In this document: positions 46,105 to 54,174 of the stretch, piece by piece | Layout: every line of letters begins with the position of its first letter | Position numbering within the stretch: position 1 is the stretch's first letter | Assembly (NCBI GenBank): GCA_021324445.1 | Contig: JAJPJC010000344.1 | Span: forward strand, 1 to 64,000 | Direction: 5' to 3' | Source of the DNA: Isosphaeraceae bacterium | Lineage (GTDB): Bacteria > Planctomycetota > Planctomycetia > Isosphaerales > Isosphaeraceae | Length of the DNA stretch: 64,000 bases | The notes under the pieces: model-generated | Databases searched by the model: none | What the model saw: only the letters and a program-made list of their open reading frames with translations | What the model was told of the DNA's origin: nothing | Program-made: the position numbers and the translations under genes

Positions 46105-47304
46105 ATGAAATGCCCCCTCGGAATCAGCATGCTGGCCTCGTGCGCCGCCGTCGGGATCATGCTGGCGTCCAGTTCGCCCGCCCTGGCGCAATTCCGTCTC
46201 CCGCACATCTCTCCCCCGCACATCCAAGCCCCTCAACCTCGCCCTCCGATGACCCCATCGCATCCTCGGGGCGGGGGAGGCGGGGGAGGCGGTTTCGGTC
46301 TCACGGGACCGACCGGCGCCAACGTGGCCTCCAACGCGACCAATTACCAGAACCCGGGCCAGTGGCGGCCCAACCCACCGTCGGCGACCGGTGGTTACGG
46401 TCTCACGGGACCGACCGGCGCCAACGTGGCCTCCAACGCGACCAATTACCAGAACCCAGGCCAAGGTCTGTTCAACCAACCCCCGATGTCGTTCGGCGGC
46501 AACGGGTATTACCCGCAAGGCGGAGCTGGCCTCCTCGCGGGTCCTGGCTACATCCCGCAGCAGCCCTACTACCAGCCGCAGCAGCTGGCCAATTACCAGC
46601 AGCCACAGCAGGGCTACTACCAGCAGCCGCAGCAAGACGTCGCATACCAGCAAGGCGGCGGTCAGCGCTTCCAGATCCCGCAGGGATACGAGGGCTACGC
46701 GGCGGGCTCGGTCATCAATTACGGCGGCATGGCCTACACGGCCGCCGGCGACGGCACGATGACCACCTATTCCCGGGGTTATCAGGGGGTCACCGCGCCG
46801 AGCGGCGGTCAGCGCTACCAGGTCCCGCCGGGCTACGAGGGGTTCGCGGCGGGCTCGGTCATCAACTACGGCGGGGCCAGCTATGTCATCGCCAGCGACG
46901 GGACGATGAGCACCTACACCGGCAACACGGCCGCGTCACCCACCAACACGCAGGCGGCGCCCGCCACCGTCACCGCCGCGGCGGCCGCCAACAGCCAGAA
47001 CCAGGCGACGGCCTCCGGCCCGGTCTCGGGCCAGCGCTACCAGGTCCCGGCCGAGTATGCCGGCACCGCGGCGGGTTCGGTCATCACCTACGCTGGGCAC
47101 AAGTATTTGATCAATAATGATGCGACGATGACGGCGATGTCCGAGGGGGATCCGTCGAAGCCAATCCCGGGGAAGCGCTATCGGATCCCGGCCGAGTCTG
47201 CCAATCCCACGCCGGGCGCCGTCATCACCTACGGCGATTTCAAGTATCTCGCCAACAACGACGGGACGATGACCGCGTTCTCCGACCAGGGCTCCAAGCC
47301 GTGA
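46105..47304 (+). CDS. Secreted Gly/Gln/Tyr-rich protein with four repeats (caspase-locus)
   Basis: A 399-residue protein from ATG 46105 (GGAG eight bases upstream) with a signal peptide cut near ALAQ. A Pro/Gly-rich part contains a 24-residue duplication, [F/Y]GLTGPTGANVASNATNYQ, encoded by near-identical DNA at about 46296 and 46400. A Gln/Tyr-rich segment (QQPYYQPQQ) follows, then four repeats of about 40 residues of the form GQRYQVP-Y-G-AAGSVI-Y-G-Y-DGTM (starting about residues 186, 233, 312 and 352). No known family was recognised. It sits between two caspase fusion genes and may be a surface or matrix protein acting as partner or substrate. Confidence 0.7.
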   Translation: MKCPLGISMLASCAAVGIMLASSSPALAQFRLPHISPPHIQAPQPRPPMTPSHPRGGGGGGGGFGLTGPTGANVASNATNYQNPGQWRPNPPSATGGYGLTGPTGANVASNATNYQNPGQGLFNQPPMSFGGNGYYPQGGAGLLAGPGYIPQQPYYQPQQLANYQQPQQGYYQQPQQDVAYQQGGGQRFQIPQGYEGYAAGSVINYGGMAYTAAGDGTMTTYSRGYQGVTAPSGGQRYQVPPGYEGFAAGSVINYGGASYVIASDGTMSTYTGNTAASPTNTQAAPATVTAAAAANSQNQATASGPVSGQRYQVPAEYAGTAAGSVITYAGHKYLINNDATMTAMSEGDPSKPIPGKRYRIPAESANPTPGAVITYGDFKYLANNDGTMTAFSDQGSKP

Positions 47305-47428
47305 CCCCGGATGGGCGGAGCTGGGTTGTGGTGACGAAGGCGGATGCAGCGAAGGGCCAGACGGGGCCGCTGATCGACGCTTCCTCAATCACCGGCTGGT
47401 TGCCGGTCTTGCAACCTGGTAGTCGGAG

Positions 47429-50400
47429 ATGACGATGATGCGCGCTGGGATGAAGGTGATTGCGGCGGTCCTGCTGCTGATCGTGTGCGGTCCGGTCCGA
47501 CTCCGGGCCGCGCAGGAGGATGCACCGGCGGGCTTCTCGCCCCTGTTCAACGGCCGCGACCTGGCCGGCTGGGAGACCTACCAGGGACGGGGCGATCAGT
47601 GGGCGGCGGTCGACGGTGAGCTCCGCACTTTCAACAACCCGGACTACCGGACGAGCGGCTGGCTGATGACGGCGGCAGATTACGCCGATTTCGAGCTGAG
47701 GCTGGAGTTCAAGCTCGGGCGGAAAGCCAACAGCGGCGTCGCGCTGCGAGCCCCCCTCGAAGGCAATCCGGCGCGGACGGGCCTGGAGCTGCAACTCCTG
47801 GACGACAGCGGCTACCCGGAGCTCAAGGCCGACGACTACACCGGCTCGATCTACAGCCTATCCCCCACCCGTGAGATGGCCGCCAGGCCGGCGGGCGCAT
47901 GGAATAGGATGCGCGCGGTGGTGAACGGCCGGCGGGTGACCGTCGTCATCAACGACAAGCTGGTCCAGGACGTCGACCTCGACGCCTACCGGGCCGTGGC
48001 CGGCGGCACAACGGGCGTCTTCCGCCGCGCCGGCCGGATCGGCCTTCAGAACCACACCGGCGAGGCGTCGTTCCGCAACATCCGGGTCAGGAGGCTGATC
48101 GCCGCCGACCGCGGGACCAACACGGTCTCGGCCGGCGGGAACGCCGCGCCCCAGCTCGTCCTCGACTCCGGCGGGCACACCGACGGCGTCACCCGGGTGC
48201 GGTTCACCCCGGACGGCCGAGAGCTGGTCTCGACGTCCAGGGACAAGACCATCCGGGTCTGGGACGTCCAGTCCGGGGAGATGCTCCGGGTCCTGCGGCC
48301 GCCGGTCGGCCGGGGCCGCGAAGGCGCCATCTTCGGCGCCGACCTGAGTCCCGACGGCCGCACCCTGGCGGTCGGCGGGGTCGGACTCCGCGACGGCGAG
48401 GCCTGGATCTTCCTCATCGATCGGAGGACCGACCGGATCACCGGGGTACTGAAGGGACACACGCAGACGATCGACGCCGTGGTCTTCTCGCCGGACGGCC
48501 GACTCCTGGCGTCGGGCGGCGAGGATCAGACAGTCAGGGTCTGGGACGTGGGCAGCGGGACGACGGCGCTGACGCTGCGCGGGCACACGGCCACCGTCCG
48601 CGAACTCGCCTTTGCGCCCGACGGGCACCGGCTGGCGTCCGCGTCGGCCGACGGCAGTGCCCGCGTCTGGTCCATCGAGACCGGCCGGGTCGTGGCCGTG
48701 CTGCGCGCCCCGTTCCAGGGGCGCTACTACTACGTCCGTACGGTCGCCTGGTCGCCCGATGGCCGGACGCTGGCCACGGGTAGTCTCGACCGCTGTGTCC
48801 GCTGCTGGGACGCGGGTTACGCGCTGCGTCAGACCCTGGGCCCGTTCCGCCTCCGGGACGGCATTCGGGCGACCGACTTCGGCGCCGACGGCAAGACCTT
48901 GCTGGTCGACGGCGTGGTCCTGGATGCGGAGTCCGGGGCCGAGCGGGCGCGGCTCGCCGGGCAGGGCGGGCTGTTCCATAGCGTGTTTTCGCCGGACGGC
49001 CGGCTCGCCGCGACCGGCGGCTGGAACGGCGACGAGCTGACGGTCTGGAGGACGGCCGACGGCGCCCGGGTCCGGCGCCTGGCCGGCGAGGGGCGCACCA
49101 ACTGGAGCGCGGGATGGTCGCCGGACGGGACGGCCGTCGCTTGGGGCAACACGGGCCAGGATGACCGGATCAATCCGCTCGAGAGGTCCTTCAGCCTCAC
49201 CGAACTCGAGTTCGGCGACGCCCCGGACGCCCGCTTCACCCGAGCGCGACAGACGCGCGACGGTCCGGTGACGCTCCGATGGGGGAATCGGCCTGGCACG
49301 ATCGCGGTACGGGACGGCGAGGCGACCATCGCGACCATCCGCGTGGGGCTGGACAACTGGGTGAAATCCTTCACCCTGCTGCCGGGCGACAGGCTGGCCT
49401 GCGGCTGTACCACGAACCTGATGATCTACGACCTGAAGACCGGTCAACCACGTCGGAGCCTTCAGGGTCACAGCGGAGACGCCCTCGCCCTGGCCGTCTC
49501 TCCGGACGGGCGCTACCTGCTCTCCGCGTCGTCCGACCAGACGTTGCGAGTGTGGGACCCGGAGCGGGAGAACCCCCTGCTCTCGCTGTTCGTCGCCGGC
49601 CGGGAGTGGATCGCCTGGACCCCGGAAGGCTACTATGCCGCCTCTCCCGGCGGCGAGCAGCTCATGGGCTGGCAGGTCAACAACGGCCTGGAGGCCATGG
49701 GCACGTTCTCTCCGGCCTCGCAGTTCCGCAAGACACTCTACCGGCCCGACGTGATCAAGCGGTTGCTCCGGGCCGGCAGCCTCGACCGAGCCCTCGCCGA
49801 GGCCGACGCGGAGCGCGGCCTGTCCAGCCGCCGCACCGACGTCGCGCAGGCCCTCCCGCCCAAGGTGTCCATCACGGCTCCCGCCTCCGCGAAAGTCCTA
49901 CTGGCGGGCAAGATGCTCGAGGTCGAGGCCCTGGCCCGGAGCGTCGGCGACCACCCGATCACCGCCCTCCGCGTTCTGCTCGATGGCCGGCCGGTCCCCG
50001 AGGGCGTCAAGGCGTTCGACCCGCCCGTCACCGGCGAGGCGCGCGGCACCTGGACGGTCGAAGTCCCGCCCGGCAGCCATCGCCTGGTCGTCCAGGCCGA
50101 CACCGCCGTCAGCAAGGCCCTCTCCGACCCCGTCGAGGTCGTCGCCGGAGGCGGCGGCGCCAGCCCGGCTGTCGCCGCCTCCTCCGCCACGCTCCACGTC
50201 CTGGCCATCGGCATCAACGATTACCCCGACCGAAGGCTCAAGCTCGACTGCGCCGCACCCGACGCCCAGGCGCTGCGCCGGGCCTTCCTCGCCCACAGCC
50301 GGGCGCTCTTCCGCGGCGTCGAGGCCAAGCTCCTGATCGACGGCCAGGCCACCCGCGCCAAGATCCTCGCCGAGCTGCGGCGGCTCGCGGCCGTCGTCAA

Positions 50401-50923
50401 GAACGGCGATATCGCGGTGGTCTTCTACGCCGGCCACGGCGACTACCAGCGCGAGGGCCAGCTCTACCTCATCCCGGCCGACGCCGACGTCCGCGACCTG
50501 AAGCGCACCGGCATCTCGGGCGAGGAGCTGAAGCGGGCCATCGGCGAGCTGCCCTGCACGACCATGCTGATCCTCGACGCCTGCTACGCCGGCAGCTTCG
50601 ACGTGAAGAAGCGCAAGACCCGCGCCCTGCCCGAGCCGGGGAACGCGGTGCTCCGCGAGCTGGTCTATGACGCGGGGCTGGTGGTCTTCTGCGGCGCCGA
50701 CAAGGACCGCGAGGCCAACGAGGAGAACGGCAAGGGCTTCTTCACCCAGGCGCTGGTGGAGGGCCTCTCGGGGAAGGCGGACTACGACGGGGACGGGCTG
50801 GTGGAGCTGGACGACCTGAAGTCGTACGTGACCAAGCGGGTGCGAGCGCTCTCGGGCGACACGCAGGAGCCGACCCTGTCGATCCCCTCTACCGTGAGGT
50901 CGTTCGCCCTGTCCAGACCCTGA
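47429..50923 (+). CDS. Exported DUF1080-WD40-caspase (peptidase C14) fusion protein with EF-hand-like loop
   Basis: A 1164-residue protein; ATG 47435 or 47438 fit the CGGAG site at 47424-47428 better than 47429. After a signal peptide (KVIAAVLLLIVCGPVRLRA) comes a DUF1080/3-keto-disaccharide hydrolase domain (about 30-215; LFNGRDLAGWETYQG). WD40 repeats cover about 230-715 (TRVRFTPDGRELVSTSRDKTIRVWD and others). The linker LFVAGREWIAWTPEGYYAASPG (about 720), an Ig-like domain and the caspase domain (about 923-1090) follow, with His1003 in FYAGHGDYQ and Cys1052 in ILDACYAGS. Residues 1118-1129 (DYDGDGLVELDD) look like an EF-hand loop. It shares architecture with the 42754 gene and should act in the same extracytoplasmic process. 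Confidence 0.85.
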   Translation: MTMMRAGMKVIAAVLLLIVCGPVRLRAAQEDAPAGFSPLFNGRDLAGWETYQGRGDQWAAVDGELRTFNNPDYRTSGWLMTAADYADFELRLEFKLGRKANSGVALRAPLEGNPARTGLELQLLDDSGYPELKADDYTGSIYSLSPTREMAARPAGAWNRMRAVVNGRRVTVVINDKLVQDVDLDAYRAVAGGTTGVFRRAGRIGLQNHTGEASFRNIRVRRLIAADRGTNTVSAGGNAAPQLVLDSGGHTDGVTRVRFTPDGRELVSTSRDKTIRVWDVQSGEMLRVLRPPVGRGREGAIFGADLSPDGRTLAVGGVGLRDGEAWIFLIDRRTDRITGVLKGHTQTIDAVVFSPDGRLLASGGEDQTVRVWDVGSGTTALTLRGHTATVRELAFAPDGHRLASASADGSARVWSIETGRVVAVLRAPFQGRYYYVRTVAWSPDGRTLATGSLDRCVRCWDAGYALRQTLGPFRLRDGIRATDFGADGKTLLVDGVVLDAESGAERARLAGQGGLFHSVFSPDGRLAATGGWNGDELTVWRTADGARVRRLAGEGRTNWSAGWSPDGTAVAWGNTGQDDRINPLERSFSLTELEFGDAPDARFTRARQTRDGPVTLRWGNRPGTIAVRDGEATIATIRVGLDNWVKSFTLLPGDRLACGCTTNLMIYDLKTGQPRRSLQGHSGDALALAVSPDGRYLLSASSDQTLRVWDPERENPLLSLFVAGREWIAWTPEGYYAASPGGEQLMGWQVNNGLEAMGTFSPASQFRKTLYRPDVIKRLLRAGSLDRALAEADAERGLSSRRTDVAQALPPKVSITAPASAKVLLAGKMLEVEALARSVGDHPITALRVLLDGRPVPEGVKAFDPPVTGEARGTWTVEVPPGSHRLVVQADTAVSKALSDPVEVVAGGGGASPAVAASSATLHVLAIGINDYPDRRLKLDCAAPDAQALRRAFLAHSRALFRGVEAKLLIDGQATRAKILAELRRLAAVVKNGDIAVVFYAGHGDYQREGQLYLIPADADVRDLKRTGISGEELKRAIGELPCTTMLILDACYAGSFDVKKRKTRALPEPGNAVLRELVYDAGLVVFCGADKDREANEENGKGFFTQALVEGLSGKADYDGDGLVELDDLKSYVTKRVRALSGDTQEPTLSIPSTVRSFALSRP

Positions 50924-51011
50924 GTCAACCGGACGCCCCGATACAACCCATGGGCAGGAAAGCGCCCATCCTCGAAGCTTGAAGGTCAACGATTCACCGG
51001 AGATGATCATC

Positions 51012-51941
51012 ATGATTCTCAAGTCAAGATGGACCGTCGGCATGGTCGTTTTCGTCCTCCTCGCGGCACTGCCCGCCCGCTCGCCCGCGCAGTGGGGCGG
51101 CTTCAGCTTCAGTCCCCCGTCCATCGACATCTCTCCGCCCAAGATCGGCGGCGAGCTGGGAAAGATCGGCGGCGAGATCAGCGGCGGCGCCAAGCATGCC
51201 GGCGGGGTCATCAGCGGCGGCGCCAAGCATGCCGGCGGGGTCATCAGCAGCGGCGCCAAGCACGCCGGCGGGGTCATCAGCAGCGGCGCCAAGCATGCCG
51301 GCGGGGTCGTCAGCGGTGGGGCCAAGCACGCGGAAGTCTATTCGAGTGCCGTCGGGAAGCACGCGATCCAGACCGCCCAGAAGCATCCGGGCCAGGTCGC
51401 TCTGGGGGCGATGTATCCTTACTATCCCGCGTTCCATTATGCCGCCAACTGGAAGCCGTTCCCCAATGCCACACTCGGAAACCAGAACCTGATTCTTGAC
51501 CTGGGCGGACACCGCTACAAGGTCGCCGGGAAAGGGCAGTTATTCGGCCACCCTTATCAGGTATTCGGCCACCCTACAACTTATGAGATCGGGATCCGGG
51601 ACCAGACGGCAAGCGATCTTGCTATCGATGCCCTTAGTTACTACGCAGCCCAAGTCCCCGGCAACCCGCTCTTGCACGGCACGTGGGGGATTCCGGGCGC
51701 CTGGGTAGGCTATGGAGCTGGGAAGGCGGGCACCTTCGGGGCACAGACTCTCTTCAAGGAAGTCTACGGCCCGAAGCCCGTGAACAGCACGGGCGACCTG
51801 TGGAAACAGCTCCCGGGCAACGCTCCCACCTATACCAATCACCGCACGGGCTCGCCGAGTCCTCCCACTCGTACAGGAACAGGGACAGCAGCCGCTTCCA
51901 CCTATACCAATCACCGCACGGGCTCGCCGAGGGCCCGCTGA
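51012..51941 (+). CDS. Secreted protein with 11-residue tandem repeats (caspase-locus)
   Basis: A 309-residue protein. ATG 51012 is chosen because CCGGAG lies ten bases upstream; ATG 51003 is in frame. The signal peptide ends near RSPAQ. Five tandem copies of an 11-residue unit (GG-[IV]-S-[GS]-GAKHA) occupy about residues 55-110, encoded by nearly identical 33-base repeats at about 51176-51340; the AKHA pattern suggests amphipathic helix. A globular part with QNLILDLGGHRYKVAGKG follows. At the C-terminus TYTNHRTGSP occurs twice, from a 71-base direct duplication. No family was recognised. It may be an accessory or substrate in the caspase locus. Confidence 0.7.
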   Translation: MILKSRWTVGMVVFVLLAALPARSPAQWGGFSFSPPSIDISPPKIGGELGKIGGEISGGAKHAGGVISGGAKHAGGVISSGAKHAGGVISSGAKHAGGVVSGGAKHAEVYSSAVGKHAIQTAQKHPGQVALGAMYPYYPAFHYAANWKPFPNATLGNQNLILDLGGHRYKVAGKGQLFGHPYQVFGHPTTYEIGIRDQTASDLAIDALSYYAAQVPGNPLLHGTWGIPGAWVGYGAGKAGTFGAQTLFKEVYGPKPVNSTGDLWKQLPGNAPTYTNHRTGSPSPPTRTGTGTAAASTYTNHRTGSPRAR

Positions 51942-52006
51942 ACGCGCGCGTCCGGAGGCCGGGCGCCACAGCCTGAGCACGAACCCCAAGAGCGAGGGCA
52001 TTTTCG

Positions 52007-54019
52007 ATGAGTCCAGCAACGGGAGAGCGTCGATTCCGCTCATTATCGGTCTTCCTGGGCATCCTCTCGGTCGCGGCGTCGTTCGCGCCCACTCGGGGCG
52101 ATGAGCCGACCCGCGCGGTCGAAGAGGCGACTTACCTCGGCCGGCCCGCTTCCGACTGGTCGAGCGCCCTGAGGGCGGAGGATCCCTGGTTGCGATGGAG
52201 GGCCGTCCGGGCGCTGAGCCGGCTGGGGGTCGATGACCCAGCCACTCTTGCCGGCCTGGCTGCGGCCCTGGGCGACGAGGACGTCCGGGTGCGGCTCTCG
52301 GCCGCGGAGGCGCTGGCCGGGACGACCAAGGATCTCGGGGCCTTCGTCCCGCGGTTCGCCCGCGCCCTCAAGGATCGAGAGGCCGGCGTGCGGCAGCTCG
52401 CGGCGGAATCGCTCGGCCGGCTCGGCCCGGAAGGGAGGCCCGCGGTGCCGAACCTGATCGAGGCACTCGCGGACCCGCAGGTCGGGGTCCGCGTCGCCGC
52501 CGTCGAGGCTCTTGGGGAGATCGGCGCAGCCGATGAGGCGGCCCCCGCGTTGGAGAAGGCCCTCGGCGACAAGGATCATGTCGTTCGCGTCAAGGCGGTG
52601 GAGGCCCTGGAGCGGCTCGGTCGCGCGTCGCCGGCGACGACTCGGGCCCTGGTCGAGGCCCTCGGGGACCGGCGCGTGAGCGTCCGGCGAGGTGCCGCCC
52701 GGCTGCTGGCGGCCGCCGGGCCGGATACGGCACCGGCCGCCGGCGCGCTCGCCGCCGCGGTCAAGGATGCGGATGACGAGGTCTGCCTCGCCTCGATCCA
52801 GGCCCTGGCGCTCTCCGGCGCGACTACCCCCACGGCCCTCAAGGCGATGAGCCAGGCGCTCGCGGATCGGCGGAAGGGCGTCCGCCTCGCCACGGTCGAC
52901 GTCTTGCGGGAGCTCGGCGGCACCAGCCCCGCCGCCTCGTCCACCCTCCTGACCGCCCTGCGCGATCCCGACGTCGAGGTCCGCCTCGCCGCCGCGACCG
53001 CGCTCCAGGCCGTCGTGTTCGATCGCGATGCCGTCTCCACCATCGCGGAGGCCATGGGCGACAAGGACGCGCGAGTTCGCGCCGAGGTCGTGACCCTGCT
53101 GGGGGAATTCCCTGAGAATGAGCGGGCGATCGGCCTGATCGCCGAGGCGCTCGGCGACCGAGAAGCGGCCGTCCGCAGCCGGGCTGTGCTGGCGCTGGGG
53201 TCGATCGGCCCGGCGGCCCGCGGCGTCGCCCCCGCGCTGACCGGGCGGCTGCACGACGCGGATCCGGGCGTCCGTCAGGCCGCCGCCCTGGCGCTGGGGA
53301 GCCTGCGGCTGGAGAGCCCCAGCGCGATCGAGGCTCTCGCCGCGGCCTTGCGCGATAAGGAGGGGCCGGTCCGCGCGGCGGCGACCGCCGCGCTGGCCGA
53401 GCTCGGGCCGGCCGCCGCGCGCGCCCTCCAACCGCTCATCCACAGCCTCAACGACGGCGATCCCAGCGTCCGCATCGGGGCCGCAATCGCTTTGGGGCAG
53501 ACCGGCCCCGAGGCCCGGCAAGCCGTGCCGACCCTGATCGCCCTGCTAAGGAGCAAGGAGGCGACCCTGCGCGAGGCCGCGGCCTTCGCCCTCGGCCGGC
53601 TCGGCGGCGAGGCGAAGGCGGCCGTCCCCGTCCTCGCGTCGCTGCTCAGGGACAAGGACGCCAGGACGCGCCAGATGGCCGCCTTCGTCCTCGGTCAGAT
53701 CGGCGCCCATGCGAACGAGGCGATCGGCGCGCTGGCGACGGCCGTGCGCGACCGCGACGCCAAGGTCCGGGAGGCCGCCATCTACGCCCTCGGCGAGGTC
53801 GGCGACCACGGGCCGGCCGTCCTGAGGGCCCTCGCCGGCGCGCTGAAGGACCGCGAGGAGGAAAACCGGCGCCGCGCGCTGAAGGCTCTGGCGTCGTTCG
53901 GGCCTGCGGCGAATTCCGTCCTTCCCGAGCTCCGAGCCGCCTCGCTCGATCGATCCGGCCTGGTCCGGGAGGCGGCCCTGGAGGCGATCCGCCGCATTGA
54001 TGGCAAACCAGGGCCGTGA
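52007..54019 (+). CDS. Exported HEAT-repeat protein
   Basis: A 670-residue protein with a signal peptide (about residues 12-31, RGDE) and roughly 17 HEAT-type helical repeats filling the rest, each about 35 residues with the pattern L-DED-VR--AAEALG (for example ALGDEDVRVRLSAAEALAG, ALADPQVGVRVAAVEALGEIG, LRDKDARTRQMAAFVLGQIG). Such solenoids are protein-binding scaffolds; PBS-lyase-type HEAT repeats are similar. There is no catalytic motif. It stands 65 bases after the repeat protein and 155 bases before the serpin, on the same strand, so it probably serves as the binding platform of the exported caspase system. Confidence 0.85.
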   Translation: MSPATGERRFRSLSVFLGILSVAASFAPTRGDEPTRAVEEATYLGRPASDWSSALRAEDPWLRWRAVRALSRLGVDDPATLAGLAAALGDEDVRVRLSAAEALAGTTKDLGAFVPRFARALKDREAGVRQLAAESLGRLGPEGRPAVPNLIEALADPQVGVRVAAVEALGEIGAADEAAPALEKALGDKDHVVRVKAVEALERLGRASPATTRALVEALGDRRVSVRRGAARLLAAAGPDTAPAAGALAAAVKDADDEVCLASIQALALSGATTPTALKAMSQALADRRKGVRLATVDVLRELGGTSPAASSTLLTALRDPDVEVRLAAATALQAVVFDRDAVSTIAEAMGDKDARVRAEVVTLLGEFPENERAIGLIAEALGDREAAVRSRAVLALGSIGPAARGVAPALTGRLHDADPGVRQAAALALGSLRLESPSAIEALAAALRDKEGPVRAAATAALAELGPAAARALQPLIHSLNDGDPSVRIGAAIALGQTGPEARQAVPTLIALLRSKEATLREAAAFALGRLGGEAKAAVPVLASLLRDKDARTRQMAAFVLGQIGAHANEAIGALATAVRDRDAKVREAAIYALGEVGDHGPAVLRALAGALKDREEENRRRALKALASFGPAANSVLPELRAASLDRSGLVREAALEAIRRIDGKPGP

Positions 54020-54174
54020 CGGCGTCCCGGTCATCCGCGATCCGATCAGCACCCGAGAGTCGTCCTCGCCGTCCCATCCGCTCCCCAGGATTCGCCTCGT
54101 GATCATGAACCGCACGAGCCGCTTCGCCGGTCCCCGAGCGCCCCGGGGCTCGACATTCTCGAAAGGAACCTCGC

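Noticed and set aside
47858-49471. 537-codon minus-strand frame opposite the DUF1080-WD40-caspase gene
   Set aside because: Shadow of the WD40 region, with no recognisable domain.
51176-51340. 33-base repeats as a CRISPR array
   Set aside because: The repeats are contiguous with no spacers and encode in-frame 11-residue units of a secreted protein; no cas genes are present.
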